DNA of 12,863 nucleotides from Acidimicrobiia bacterium (GCA_023262065.1 JALRDW010000258.1:1-12863); one strand, 5' to 3'; positions 6,255 through 12,863 are shown, counted from the first letter of the stretch. Translations and numbers: made by a program. Notes: generated from the sequence alone by a model not told the origin.

Positions 6255-8171
6255 TCAGTCCTCGGACGTCAGGTCGAGGTCCGGGTCGGGCCGGGAGTCG
6301 GCCGCTCCGACCGGCACCTGCTCCCCGCTGGGACGCGGCCGCACCATCGGAGCCGGCTTCGGCGTGCGCCACGGGAACATGCGCTGCAGCTTCGGCACCT
6401 CGCCCGGGTGGGCGTATCCGTATCCGTAGCCGTAGTAGCCGTAGTAGCCGTAGTAACCGGCCCGGGCGCCGTGCTCGGCCCCGACGAGGACGATGCCGAC
6501 GACCACGGCCTCGAGCCGACGCAGGAGGTCCGAGGCGGCGACGACGCCACCGCGACGGGTCCAGCCGGCGCGGGCCATGACCACGGTCGCGTCGACGAAG
6601 GTCGAGAGTTCGGCGGCGTCGTTGGCCAGCAGGATCGGGGGCGAGTCGACGATGACGATGTCCACGCACTCACGACCGAGCGTGGCGGCCAACTTGGCGG
6701 CGGAGATCGCGTGGCCCGGATCGGTGCGGGTCGGCGCGCTCGGGATGAAGCGCACGCCCGGGATCCCCGACTCCTGCATGATCGCCTCGCAGTCGGCCAC
6801 CGTGGCGTTCGGTGCGAGGTCGAGGATGTTCGGGTCGGCCGAGCCCTGGAAGTACTTGTGCAGCTGCGGGCGCCGGAAGTCGGCGTCGATGACGAGCACC
6901 GACTGGCCGTTCTCGGCGAACGCGGCGGCGAGGTTCACGGCCGAGATCGACTTGCCCTCCGCCGGACCCGGCGAGGTCACGAGCAGCGTGCGCAGGGGCG
7001 GCGGCGGCGAGTCCGAACCCGGGCGGTAGTTCTTCGGGTGGCGCTGCCACATGGCGACGAGCGAGGTGCGCAGCGACCGGTAGGCCTCGGACATCAGCGA
7101 GGTCGGATCGAGCATCGTGGCGACGCGGAACTTCTCGCCCCGCTCCATGCGGACGACCGGGATCTCGGCGATCACCGGCATGCGGGCCGCACCCTCGGTG
7201 CCCGGCACGTCGCGGATGCGGGAGCTCAGCGTCTCCAGGAGGATGAGGATCGCCAGTCCGATGAAGAAGCCGATGGCCGCACCGAAGAGCATGCGCTGGG
7301 ACTCGCTGGCCACGCCCTTGCCGGCGGTCACGATGATCGTGACCTGCTTCGGGTCGGCCGCCTCGAGCGTCTTGAGGTCGCTCTTCGCCGGGCCGCCGCC
7401 CTGCAGCGTCGCGATCGCCTCGTCGGCGTTCGCGAGCTTGCGCAGCTGGGCCTCACGGGAGATGTCGAGCGCGTCGAGCTCGGACAGGCTCGTCCCGGGC
7501 GCCGCCATCTGCGCGTCGATCACCCGCAACTGGTTCTGCGCCGAGGACTTCGCGAGCTGGTTGAGGTACAGCTGGCTGTCCCAGCGCTGCTGGTTGAGGT
7601 CGTTGAGGTAGCCGACCAACGTGGTGGCGAAGAGGTTCGCGACCTTCGCCGATCCCTTGGCCGATCCCGAGACCGCAGTGATCGCGAGCGACCCGGTGGT
7701 GGGATCGGGCGTCGCGGTGACGTTGATGGTGCCCCCGTAGCCGAGGGTCACGCCCGCAGCACCCGGCGCGACCCGCTTCCCCGTGCGCGGCGATCCGCAG
7801 TTGGAACCGGACTTGGTCGGTGCACCGGCGGCGCCGCCGCCGCTCGTCGACTCCTCGCAGTCCTCCTTGGAGTTCCGCTGCACCTCGGGCCAGCGCACCT
7901 GGTCGAGCGCATCGGCGACCCGGGTCGGCACCTCGCCGGTCGTGATGAGGAGGGCGAGCCGGTCGTAGTCCCGACCCGAGGTGGAGGAGTCGCCGATCGG
8001 GTTCGAGATGAGGGTGGTCGTCGCCCGGTACCGCAGGTTGGGCTGAGCGGCCTTCACGCTCGCGGCCGAGGACGGACGCGTGACGAACGCGAACGACATG
8101 GCGATGACGGTCGTCACGAGCAGCACCCACCAGCGCCGTCGGATGATCCGCAAGTAGTCGGCCGGTCGCAC
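6255..8171 (-). CDS. Wzz-type chain-length regulator fused to a bacterial tyrosine kinase (CpsD/CapB family)
   Basis: With the GTG at 8171 the protein has 638 residues and begins VRPADYLRIIRRRWWVLL, typical of Wzz-domain kinases. The frame extends 37 residues further upstream to 8282, but that part looks like leader sequence. Membrane helices lie at about 14-31 and 295-313 with an extracytoplasmic Wzz domain between them. The cytoplasmic kinase has MSEAYRSLRTSL (360-371), Walker A SPGPAEGKS (400-408), Walker A' VLVIDADFRRP (425-435) and Walker B DIVIVDSPP (504-512). A tyrosine cluster with nine Tyr in 14 residues (573-586) is the likely autophosphorylation tail, followed by about 50 Pro/Arg/Asp-rich residues. 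Such kinases control polymer length and export by cycling between phosphorylated states. No partner phosphatase is in the window. The Wzz domain has a Ser/Gly-rich stretch with two Cys (about residues 100-133) that looks like an insertion. It is the first gene of the operon. Confidence 0.9.
   Translation of the reverse strand: MRPADYLRIIRRRWWVLLVTTVIAMSFAFVTRPSSAASVKAAQPNLRYRATTTLISNPIGDSSTSGRDYDRLALLITTGEVPTRVADALDQVRWPEVQRNSKEDCEESTSGGGAAGAPTKSGSNCGSPRTGKRVAPGAAGVTLGYGGTINVTATPDPTTGSLAITAVSGSAKGSAKVANLFATTLVGYLNDLNQQRWDSQLYLNQLAKSSAQNQLRVIDAQMAAPGTSLSELDALDISREAQLRKLANADEAIATLQGGGPAKSDLKTLEAADPKQVTIIVTAGKGVASESQRMLFGAAIGFFIGLAILILLETLSSRIRDVPGTEGAARMPVIAEIPVVRMERGEKFRVATMLDPTSLMSEAYRSLRTSLVAMWQRHPKNYRPGSDSPPPPLRTLLVTSPGPAEGKSISAVNLAAAFAENGQSVLVIDADFRRPQLHKYFQGSADPNILDLAPNATVADCEAIMQESGIPGVRFIPSAPTRTDPGHAISAAKLAATLGRECVDIVIVDSPPILLANDAAELSTFVDATVVMARAGWTRRGGVVAASDLLRRLEAVVVGIVLVGAEHGARAGYYGYYGYYGYGYGYAHPGEVPKLQRMFPWRTPKPAPMVRPRPSGEQVPVGAADSRPDPDLDLTSED
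6414..6455 (-). repeat. Short tandem repeat encoding the Tyr-Gly tail of the kinase
   Basis: On the minus strand three copies of the 9-mer TACTACGGC (6455-6429) are followed by TAC GGA TAC GGA TAC (6428-6414). They encode YYG repeats and then YGYGY. All units are multiples of three, so slippage would change the number of tyrosines without shifting frame. The Tyr codons are all TAC and most Gly codons GGC, so the repetition is at DNA as well as protein level. Confidence 0.85.
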
Positions 8172-8230
8172 GATCCCTGAATTCCCCCCGGCTGGACGGA
8201 GCCCACGCTCCGCAGCCTCGAATCTCACGC

Positions 8231-8259
8231 AGTGTAGTGACGACTGCGCCGTTTGGCTA
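8231..8259 (-). promoter_or_regulatory. Candidate promoter for the kinase-led operon
   Basis: On the minus strand TAGCCA (8259-8254) and TACACT (8236-8231) are separated by 17 bp. Each matches four of six positions of the sigma-70-type -35 and -10 consensus. Transcription would start near 8224, leaving a leader of about 50 nt before GTG 8171 with a G-rich Shine-Dalgarno-like stretch. It lies in the 145-nt gap after the sulfotransferase gene. This was found by eye only. Confidence 0.35.
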
Positions 8260-8277
8260 CGGGCGAACCGTACCCCG

Positions 8278-8305
8278 ACCACCGAGCGTGTCGGACCGCG
8301 GTGGT
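8278..8305. repeat. Inverted repeat, 7-bp arms, downstream of sulfotransferase gene
   Basis: ACCACCG (8278-8284) and CGGTGGT (8299-8305) are perfectly complementary around a 14-nt spacer. The repeat sits 12 nt beyond the sulfotransferase stop and upstream of the candidate operon promoter. It could be a weak hairpin ending sulfotransferase transcription or a regulator site. No T-tract follows, so it is not a convincing intrinsic terminator. Confidence 0.3.
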
Positions 8306-8316
8306 GGACTTGGGCC

Positions 8317-9267
8317 CTAGGCCCCAGGGAGGCGACGCCGGACGCGGGCCCGGAGGATCCGGGTGCGCTTGCCGAGGGTGTCGGCCCCGTGGCGGGCGAG
8401 GGCCTCGGCCCGCAGGGCGACCGAGGGGGCGGGTCCGCGGTCGTACCCGAAGACGGCGAGCGCGTCGCCGGCGAGCGCCTCGAAGCGGGCGACGTCCCGG
8501 GGGTCCATGTCGGATCGCCAGTCCCGGGTGCGCGTCGGCGCCCGGCGGATGTTCGCGTGGGCCGACCCGCCGACGGTGCCGGCGATCACCGCCTCGGCCC
8601 GGTCGGTGTAGTCGAGCATCTCCGGTGAGTACTCGATCCCGAGGAAACCGCACAGCGGCTCGAGGTGTCGCTCGGGATCGGTGACGAGATCCTCGTAGCG
8701 CAGCTCGTGGTACCGGGCGGCACCCACGAGCGTGCGCGCCTCCCGGCCCGAGAGCGCCCGGTCCCGCCAGAACAACGCGGCGTCCGCGAACCGAGCCGGG
8801 AAGTACGGCATCGAACGGAGTGAGGGCACGACGTCGCGCCCGTCGCGGACGAGGTGCACGAAGCGCGAGTCCGGGTACGCGGCGGACAGCAGCCCGACGT
8901 GCTCGGTGTGGCGCGGCGTCTTGTCGATCGCCCGACGCTTGCCCTGCACCGCGGCGTACCGGTCGTAGATCGCGCGCAGGGTGTCGGGCACCGTGGTGAG
9001 CGAGTCGTCGGACGCGATCGCATCGAGCACCTCGGCCCCCACCTGCCAGGACGGCCAGGACACGTTCGCCGTGACGTCGCGCAGCAGTGCGGCGCGGTCG
9101 AGGCCCGCCGCCGTGCGGTACTCGGCTGCGTGCCGGAGGATCGGTACCAGGAAGTACGACTCCGGCGGCACCGCGAGGTCCGGGTGCGAGTCGAGCATGG
9201 CGCGCAGCAGCGTCGTGCCCGACCGCGGGCAACCGATGATGAAGGTGAAGGGCGCGGCGTCGGGCAT
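8317..9267 (-). CDS. PAPS-dependent sulfotransferase family protein
   Basis: This 316-residue protein starts at ATG 9267. It shows the 5'-phosphosulfate loop FIIGCPRSGTTLL (9-21), DKTPRH (115-120), the 3'-phosphate site LVRDGRDVVPSL (139-150) and YEDLV (191-195), in the order and spacing usual for the Sulfotransfer_3 family. These enzymes move sulfate from PAPS to a hydroxyl or amine of a glycan, lipid or small molecule. The protein lacks a signal peptide or membrane helix, so a cytoplasmic or inner-leaflet acceptor is expected. Among polysaccharide genes, a sulfated repeat unit or lipid-linked sugar is the simplest guess, but the acceptor is unknown. It is on the same strand as the kinase-led operon but separated by 145 nt, and it is divergent from the GT-C gene at 9443. 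The C-terminal 40 residues are Arg-rich. No PAPS synthesis gene is in the window. Confidence 0.85.
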   Translation of the reverse strand: MPDAAPFTFIIGCPRSGTTLLRAMLDSHPDLAVPPESYFLVPILRHAAEYRTAAGLDRAALLRDVTANVSWPSWQVGAEVLDAIASDDSLTTVPDTLRAIYDRYAAVQGKRRAIDKTPRHTEHVGLLSAAYPDSRFVHLVRDGRDVVPSLRSMPYFPARFADAALFWRDRALSGREARTLVGAARYHELRYEDLVTDPERHLEPLCGFLGIEYSPEMLDYTDRAEAVIAGTVGGSAHANIRRAPTRTRDWRSDMDPRDVARFEALAGDALAVFGYDRGPAPSVALRAEALARHGADTLGKRTRILRARVRRRLPGA

Positions 9268-9442
9268 CGGGTCGGATCTCGTCGCGGCCGCACCGACGGC
9301 GGCCGGCCTCCGCCGAGGTTACGCCCCGCCGCGCGGTCCGAGGGGCCCGTGACGACGCGTAGATTGAGGCGCCGCACGCCCCACCGGACGCCCCGCGCTC
9401 CGCCCGGGGCGCGGGCAGGCGACACGACGACGGGGAGACAGG
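9268..9442. other. Divergent intergenic region with candidate promoter and hairpin
   Basis: These 175 nt separate the minus-strand sulfotransferase from the plus-strand GT-C gene, so promoters for both should lie here. A plus-strand TAGATT (9360-9365) is a possible -10 hexamer, but no good -35 is visible. A perfect 7-bp inverted repeat, CGCCCCG (9389-9395) and CGGGGCG (9405-9411), could form a hairpin in the leader of the GT-C gene. A GGGGAG Shine-Dalgarno (9432-9437) precedes its GTG start by five bases. No convincing promoter for the sulfotransferase was found. Confidence 0.35.
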
Positions 9443-11239
9443 GTGACCGCAGCCGAGGCCACGGCGGGGACGGGTCGATCCCGATCCATCCCGCGGGCCG
9501 CCCCCGGGCTGGCCCTCGCCGCCATCGCGCTCGTCGGACTGGTCCTCCCCCTCGTCATCGCGCGGCACTACGGGGCGCTCGGCGCGGCCCGGGGCGACGA
9601 CTGGTCGTACCTCGTCACGCTGTTCCGCTGGGTCGACACCGGGCGACTCGAGTTCAACAACTGGGTGTCGATGTCGCTCCTCGGCCAGTTGCTGCTCGCC
9701 GCACCGATCGCGGTCGCCCGCGGCCATGCCATCGCGCTCGTCCAGGCCGAAACCGCCGCGATCGGCCTCGTCGGCCTCGGCGCGCTCACCGCGCTCGGCC
9801 GTCGCCTCGGCCTGTCCTGGGGCGCAGTGACCCTCGCCGCCGTGACCATCGCGATCAGCCCGATCTGGCTCATCCTGTCGACCACCTTCATGACCGACGT
9901 CCCGGCGTTCACCGTCTCGACCATCGGACTCCTGCTCGCCACCGTCGCCCTGCAGGCCCGACCGATCCGCACCCCGCTGCTCATCACCGGGTTCGCGGTC
10001 GCCGTGTACGCGGTGTCGATCCGGCAGTACGCGATCGTGCCGGTCATCGCGATCGTGCTCGCCGGGGCGCTCGCCCTGCGCGCCGAGCCGGACCGTCGGC
10101 GGGCGCTGGCGTTCGCGGTGGCGGTGGGCGTCGGAGCGCTCGCCACGGTCGCCTTCCTCGTGTGGTGGTACTCGGTGCCCGACGCCCGGGCGCTGTCGCC
10201 GTCGGCGCCGACCGGACGCGACCTGCGCACCGGGGTCATCAAGGGGGCCGGGTTCCTGCGGCTCGCCGGGCTGCTGCTCCTCCCGATCATCTGCCGACGT
10301 GGTCCGGTCCGGATCGTCCGGGACGCGCTCGCCGCCTCGGGACCCCTGACGATCGTCGCGGTCCTCGGGACCGCGCTGTGGCAGGCCGCGACGGCCACCC
10401 GGTACCTGTCCTCCCAGTTCGTCGGCAACTACGTGATCCGGGACGGCGCCCTGTCGATCGCCGTGCTCCCGGGCACCCGACCGGACCTCATGCCGGACCC
10501 GCTCTGGAACCTCCTCGTGGTCCTCGGATCGCTCGGCGCGATCGTGCTCACCGTCGCGATCGTCCCGGCCGTCACGCACCTGGCCCGGCGCGTGCGGACG
10601 CGCGAGCTCGACGGCGTGGACCCGGTGACCGCACTGCTCGGGCTCACGGTCCTCGGGTTCGCCGCGGCGTACGGGCTGGCCATGGCGACCGGCGTCCAGG
10701 TCTACGACCGGTACGCGCTCCCTGCGATCGCCATCGCAGCGCTCCTGCTCCTGCGCGACGCACCGACCGATCGTGCCCCGCTCCGCGCGATCGGTACCGG
10801 GCTCGCCCTCGGGCTGCTCGCCGTGGTCGGCGTCAACGCGGCGGTCGACTCGGCGTCGTTCGACGGAGGCCGCTGGCGCCTCGCACAGCGGGTCGTCGAC
10901 ATCGGCGGCTGGCGACCGAAGCAGGTCAACGGCGGGTTCGAATGGGTCAACTACCACCGGGGCCGCCGCGGCACCGTGGCCGCCCGGGCCAGCATCGTGC
11001 GGGTGCTGCCGGACGGGACCGTCATCCGCATCGCGCCCTACTGCGTCAACCTGCGGGTCCGGGACGGGTCGCGTCCACCCGGAGCCGGCCGGACCGGCGC
11101 GCCGCCGATCGCGAGCGTCGAGTACGTCGCCCCGCTGCGGGACCCGGTGCGCATCGTCGCCCTGCGATCCCCCCGCCCGTGCGTGGCGCCGCGGGGGTCG
11201 ACCCCGGGGCCCGGCGGCGGTCCGGGCCCGGCACCGTAG
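9443..11239 (+). CDS. GT-C type membrane glycosyltransferase (ArnT/GT39-like), full length
   Basis: This 598-residue protein starts at GTG 9443 with GGGGAG five bases upstream. After a short Arg-containing N terminus and a first membrane helix (about 22-40), an extracytoplasmic loop carries RGDDWSY (50-56). Its Asp pair matches the catalytic acidic motif of ArnT/PMT-like enzymes. Further landmarks are MTDVP (150-154), SIRQYA (192-197), DRYAL (422-426) and NGGFEWVN (496-503), with about ten more helices between them and a soluble tail after about 470. Such enzymes take a sugar from a polyprenyl-phosphate carrier outside the membrane. Donor and acceptor are unknown. It is a clear paralog of the partial gene at 1-1337, with the same motif order and a near-identical stretch around GGFEWVN at both DNA and protein level. 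The last 25 residues are Pro/Gly-rich and low complexity. The neighbouring GT-A-like gene and ABC permease lie downstream on the same strand. Confidence 0.8.
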   Translation: MTAAEATAGTGRSRSIPRAAPGLALAAIALVGLVLPLVIARHYGALGAARGDDWSYLVTLFRWVDTGRLEFNNWVSMSLLGQLLLAAPIAVARGHAIALVQAETAAIGLVGLGALTALGRRLGLSWGAVTLAAVTIAISPIWLILSTTFMTDVPAFTVSTIGLLLATVALQARPIRTPLLITGFAVAVYAVSIRQYAIVPVIAIVLAGALALRAEPDRRRALAFAVAVGVGALATVAFLVWWYSVPDARALSPSAPTGRDLRTGVIKGAGFLRLAGLLLLPIICRRGPVRIVRDALAASGPLTIVAVLGTALWQAATATRYLSSQFVGNYVIRDGALSIAVLPGTRPDLMPDPLWNLLVVLGSLGAIVLTVAIVPAVTHLARRVRTRELDGVDPVTALLGLTVLGFAAAYGLAMATGVQVYDRYALPAIAIAALLLLRDAPTDRAPLRAIGTGLALGLLAVVGVNAAVDSASFDGGRWRLAQRVVDIGGWRPKQVNGGFEWVNYHRGRRGTVAARASIVRVLPDGTVIRIAPYCVNLRVRDGSRPPGAGRTGAPPIASVEYVAPLRDPVRIVALRSPRPCVAPRGSTPGPGGGPGPAP

Positions 11240-11243
11240 GCCG

Positions 11244-11265
11244 TACCATTGGCCACCCTCGAGGG
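11244..11265 (+). promoter_or_regulatory. Candidate -10 element and palindrome before the GT-A-like gene
   Basis: In the 38-nt gap between the GT-C gene and the next gene, TACCAT (11244-11249) matches four of six positions of a -10 hexamer. It is followed by the perfect 10-bp palindrome CCCTCGAGGG (11256-11265), which would cover the predicted start of transcription. A GGGGAG (11270-11275) lies just before the ATG. No -35 is evident. The palindrome could be an operator or chance in GC-rich DNA. Confidence 0.25.
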
Positions 11266-11277
11266 GGACGGGGAGCC

Positions 11278-12279
11278 ATGGGTGACGACAACTCGACGAA
11301 CGGGCCCGGCGGTCCGGCCGCGTCCGTCACCCACCTCGGCATCCTCGTCGTCTACTTCCTGAAGGACGACGACGACCTCCCGCTGCTCGAGCTGCACCTC
11401 GACCGGGTCGAGCGCCACACCCACGTGCCCTACACGCTGTACGCGGTGGCGAACCGCGTCTCACCCCGGGCCCGGGCGATGGTCGCGGCCCGCCCGAACG
11501 TGCGGATCTGTGAGGCCCCGCTCACCCCCCTGCGGGCGAGCCGGGAGCACGGCTTCTACCTCGACGCGATCCTCCCGGTCGCGCTCGCCGACGGCGTGAG
11601 CCACGTGTGCACCCTCGACGTGGACTCGTTCCCGATCGATGACGCCTGGATCGACGTGCTGGTCGCCGCCGCACCACCGGCGTCGGGCCTCACCGGGGTC
11701 CTTCGGGTCGAGAACGGCGACGTCGCCCTCCCCCATCCGTCGTGCATCCTCGCCCGCCGCGACTTCTTCGAGGAGTACATGCCCTCGTTCTCGCCGGACT
11801 CCGACTACACCCCGGAGTTCCGCCGGTTCCTGCAGACGACCGAGCAGGCCGCCGACACGGGCATCCGGCTCGGGTACACGCTCTGGCAGCACGAACTGCC
11901 GTGGGGCCACCTCGTGCGCACCAACGTGCGCAACCCGCACTACCTCATGGCGGGCATCTACGGCGACGTGATCTTCCACCTCGGGAGCGCAGGGCGCGGC
12001 AAGGTGTTCCGCCACGACTTCCGCGAGTCGACGATGCACCGCTGGAGCGCACCCATCGAACGGCTCCCGATGCGGGGCCGGATCGGCACGGCGACCCGGC
12101 GATCGGTCCTGCGGTTCCTGCGGCGCGACATCGAGGAGCGCGTCGTGCTCCAGAACAGCGACGCGTACGCGGCGCTGCGCCGGGAACTCGTCCGGGCCCC
12201 CGACGCGCTCATCGCCTACCTGCAGGGCGCACCCGCCGGCGTGCACTCGCCGCCCGACCGCCCCGGGGTCCCGGCGTGA
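11278..12279 (+). CDS. Putative GT-A fold glycosyltransferase (GT2-like)
   Basis: This 333-residue soluble protein starts at ATG 11278, 38 nt after the GT-C gene. The first half looks like a nucleotide-sugar transferase of GT-A type. A strand GILVVYFLKDD (21-31) is followed by a helix and an alternating strand/helix pattern. The DxD motif is in CTLDVDSFPIDD (111-122; D114 and D116), which in this fold holds the metal and nucleotide diphosphate. Later regions, with HPSCILARRDFF (153-164), WQHELPWGHL (203-212) and a His-rich stretch near 221-254, have conserved-looking aromatic and His residues but no motif I recognise. The C terminus is Arg-rich and ends in a low-complexity Pro stretch. There are no membrane helices. 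In this setting it probably adds a sugar to the lipid-linked repeat unit; donor and linkage are unknown. A distant GT family, or a non-catalytic relative, is possible. Confidence 0.6.
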   Translation: MGDDNSTNGPGGPAASVTHLGILVVYFLKDDDDLPLLELHLDRVERHTHVPYTLYAVANRVSPRARAMVAARPNVRICEAPLTPLRASREHGFYLDAILPVALADGVSHVCTLDVDSFPIDDAWIDVLVAAAPPASGLTGVLRVENGDVALPHPSCILARRDFFEEYMPSFSPDSDYTPEFRRFLQTTEQAADTGIRLGYTLWQHELPWGHLVRTNVRNPHYLMAGIYGDVIFHLGSAGRGKVFRHDFRESTMHRWSAPIERLPMRGRIGTATRRSVLRFLRRDIEERVVLQNSDAYAALRRELVRAPDALIAYLQGAPAGVHSPPDRPGVPA

Positions 12280-12295
12280 GGCCGCGCCGACCGGT

Positions 12296-12340
12296 CCGCC
12301 CGGCCGCCACCGCCATCTACGATGTCCCCCGGCCGGGCGG
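12296..12340. repeat. Perfect 11-bp inverted repeat around a candidate -10 element
   Basis: CCGCCCGGCCG (12296-12306) and CGGCCGGGCGG (12330-12340) are exact reverse complements separated by 23 nt. They lie 17 nt after the stop of the GT-A-like gene and 30 nt before the permease start. The strong hairpin could end or attenuate transcription of the upstream gene. No T-tract follows. The spacer holds TACGAT, so the arms may instead be a repressor site straddling a promoter. Confidence 0.6.
12318..12323 (+). promoter_or_regulatory. Candidate -10 hexamer for the ABC permease gene
   Basis: TACGAT matches four of six positions of the -10 consensus and sits inside the spacer of the 11-bp inverted repeat. 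Transcription would begin near 12330, at the right arm, giving a leader of about 40 nt to ATG 12371. No -35 hexamer is recognisable. The only Shine-Dalgarno-like run, GAGGA (12354-12358), is 12 nt from the ATG, farther than usual. Confidence 0.25.
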
Positions 12341-12370
12341 CGACCCCACGCTCGAGGACCCGACGCCCCG

Positions 12371-12863
12371 ATGACCTTCTCGATCCCGACCCCGCCGGAC
12401 TCACCCCCGCCCGAGCTGCGCTACCGGCGCGCCCTCGCGTTCCGGTCCTCGATCCGGGAGCTCATCGCCGCCCGTCACATCATCCGCGGGCTCGTCGTGC
12501 GCCAGGTGCGCGCCCAGTACAGCCAGCAGGTGCTCGGACTGGCCTGGGCCGTCCTCGCGCCGTTGGCCCAGATGATCGTGTTCACGTTCCTGCTCAACCG
12601 GGTCAGCAGCTCGACCTTCGCCACCGGCGGCGTCCCGCGACCGCTGTTCCTCTACGTCGGCCTCACCTGCTGGTCGTTCTTCGCATCCGGGGTGACGAGC
12701 GCCGGCTCGAGCCTCGTCGGCAACCCGCTGCTCAACAAGGTGTACGCGCCCCGCGAGGTGTTCCCGCTCGCGCAGGTCTCGTCCTCCGCGGTCGATGCGC
12801 TGGCCTCGACCGCGCTGCTGCCGCTGCTCTTCGTCGCCGCGCAGCGGTGGCCGTCGACCACCT
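12371..12863 (+). CDS. ABC-2 type polysaccharide export permease, 5' part (3' end outside window)
   Basis: The frame is open from ATG 12371 to the window end, giving 164 residues. A Pro-rich cytoplasmic N terminus is followed by the family's pre-membrane helix with ARHIIRGLVVRQVRAQY (34-50), then QQVLGLAW and a first membrane helix (about 54-76). A short loop leads to a second helix (about 92-113), then NPLLNKVYAPREVFPLA (118-134) and a third helix from about 139. This order, and especially the KVYAPRE motif, is typical of Wzm/TagG-like permeases that work with an ATPase (Wzt/TagH) to move lipid-linked polysaccharide to the outer face of the membrane. The ATPase gene would be expected just downstream. 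The gene follows the GT-A-like gene after 91 nt, so it may be read from its own promoter. Family assignment is strong; which polymer is moved is unknown. Confidence 0.88.
   Translation, partial: MTFSIPTPPDSPPPELRYRRALAFRSSIRELIAARHIIRGLVVRQVRAQYSQQVLGLAWAVLAPLAQMIVFTFLLNRVSSSTFATGGVPRPLFLYVGLTCWSFFASGVTSAGSSLVGNPLLNKVYAPREVFPLAQVSSSAVDALASTALLPLLFVAAQRWPSTT

Noticed and set aside
8172..8282. 37-residue N-terminal extension of the Wzz/BY-kinase (GTG at 8282)
   Set aside because: It precedes the usual start of the Wzz domain, overlaps the candidate promoter and has no Wzz-like sequence. The GTG at 8171 has a G-rich Shine-Dalgarno-like stretch upstream.
8278..8305. Intrinsic terminator after the sulfotransferase gene
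   Set aside because: The hairpin has a 14-nt loop, only seven pairs and no following T-tract.
8225..10957. Minus-strand open frame of 910 codons antisense to the GT-C gene
   Set aside because: Its composition is low-complexity Arg/Asp/Glu, it has no recognisable motif, and it contradicts the clear coding signal of the sulfotransferase and GT-C genes.
8854..12279. Plus-strand frame of 1141 codons ending with the GT-A-like gene
   Set aside because: Only the last 333 residues resemble a protein. The rest is antisense to the sulfotransferase and out of frame with the GT-C gene. The ATG at 11278 with its Shine-Dalgarno is the sensible start.
1..12863. CRISPR array, transposon ends, tRNA or rRNA genes
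   Set aside because: No regularly spaced repeats, transposase-like frames or RNA gene signatures were seen on either strand.

Overview
This is a high-GC (roughly 70 percent by eye) actinobacterial-type locus for making and exporting a surface or extracellular polysaccharide. Several start codons are GTG, genes overlap by 4 to 8 nt, and the envelope-glycan gene content suits Actinomycetota. A lineage such as Acidimicrobiia is a guess from general character, not something a marker gene here proves. No tRNA, rRNA, CRISPR array, transposase or phage gene was seen. The window cuts the first and last genes, so the locus continues on both sides.

Layout: (1) At 1-1337 on the plus strand is the 3' part of a GT-C type membrane glycosyltransferase. 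(2) At 1334-8171 on the minus strand is a tightly packed six-gene block. In transcription order, from high to low coordinates, it encodes a chain-length regulator fused to a bacterial tyrosine kinase (8171-6255), a small PqqD-like protein (6233-5961), a nucleotidyltransferase-fold protein (5964-4861), a polytopic polymerase-like membrane protein (4864-3305), an HPr-kinase-like protein (3312-2419), and a PqqD domain fused to a decayed HPr-kinase-like domain (2422-1334). Four of the five junctions overlap and the fifth gap is only 21 nt, so this is very probably one operon. (3) At 8317-9267, also minus, is a PAPS-dependent sulfotransferase. (4) At 9443-12863 on the plus strand are a full-length paralog of the first GT-C gene, a GT-A-like glycosyltransferase, and the start of an ABC-2 type polysaccharide export permease. 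The permease reads open to the window end.

How they may work together: the GT-C and GT-A enzymes and the sulfotransferase would build and decorate the glycan. The polymerase-like protein, the Wzz/BY-kinase and the ABC permease would extend it, control its length and move it across the membrane. The unusual part is the PqqD + HPr-kinase-like + nucleotidyltransferase set inside the polymerase/kinase operon. The same three protein types occur together as tailoring genes in some lasso-peptide clusters (paeninodin type) and in 'HPr-rel' systems of exosortase/exopolysaccharide genomes. Here no lasso cyclase, leader peptidase or precursor peptide is visible. One of the two kinase-like proteins has lost its P-loop, its catalytic-type His and its acidic pair. 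This is the best candidate in the window for an undescribed modification or regulatory module.
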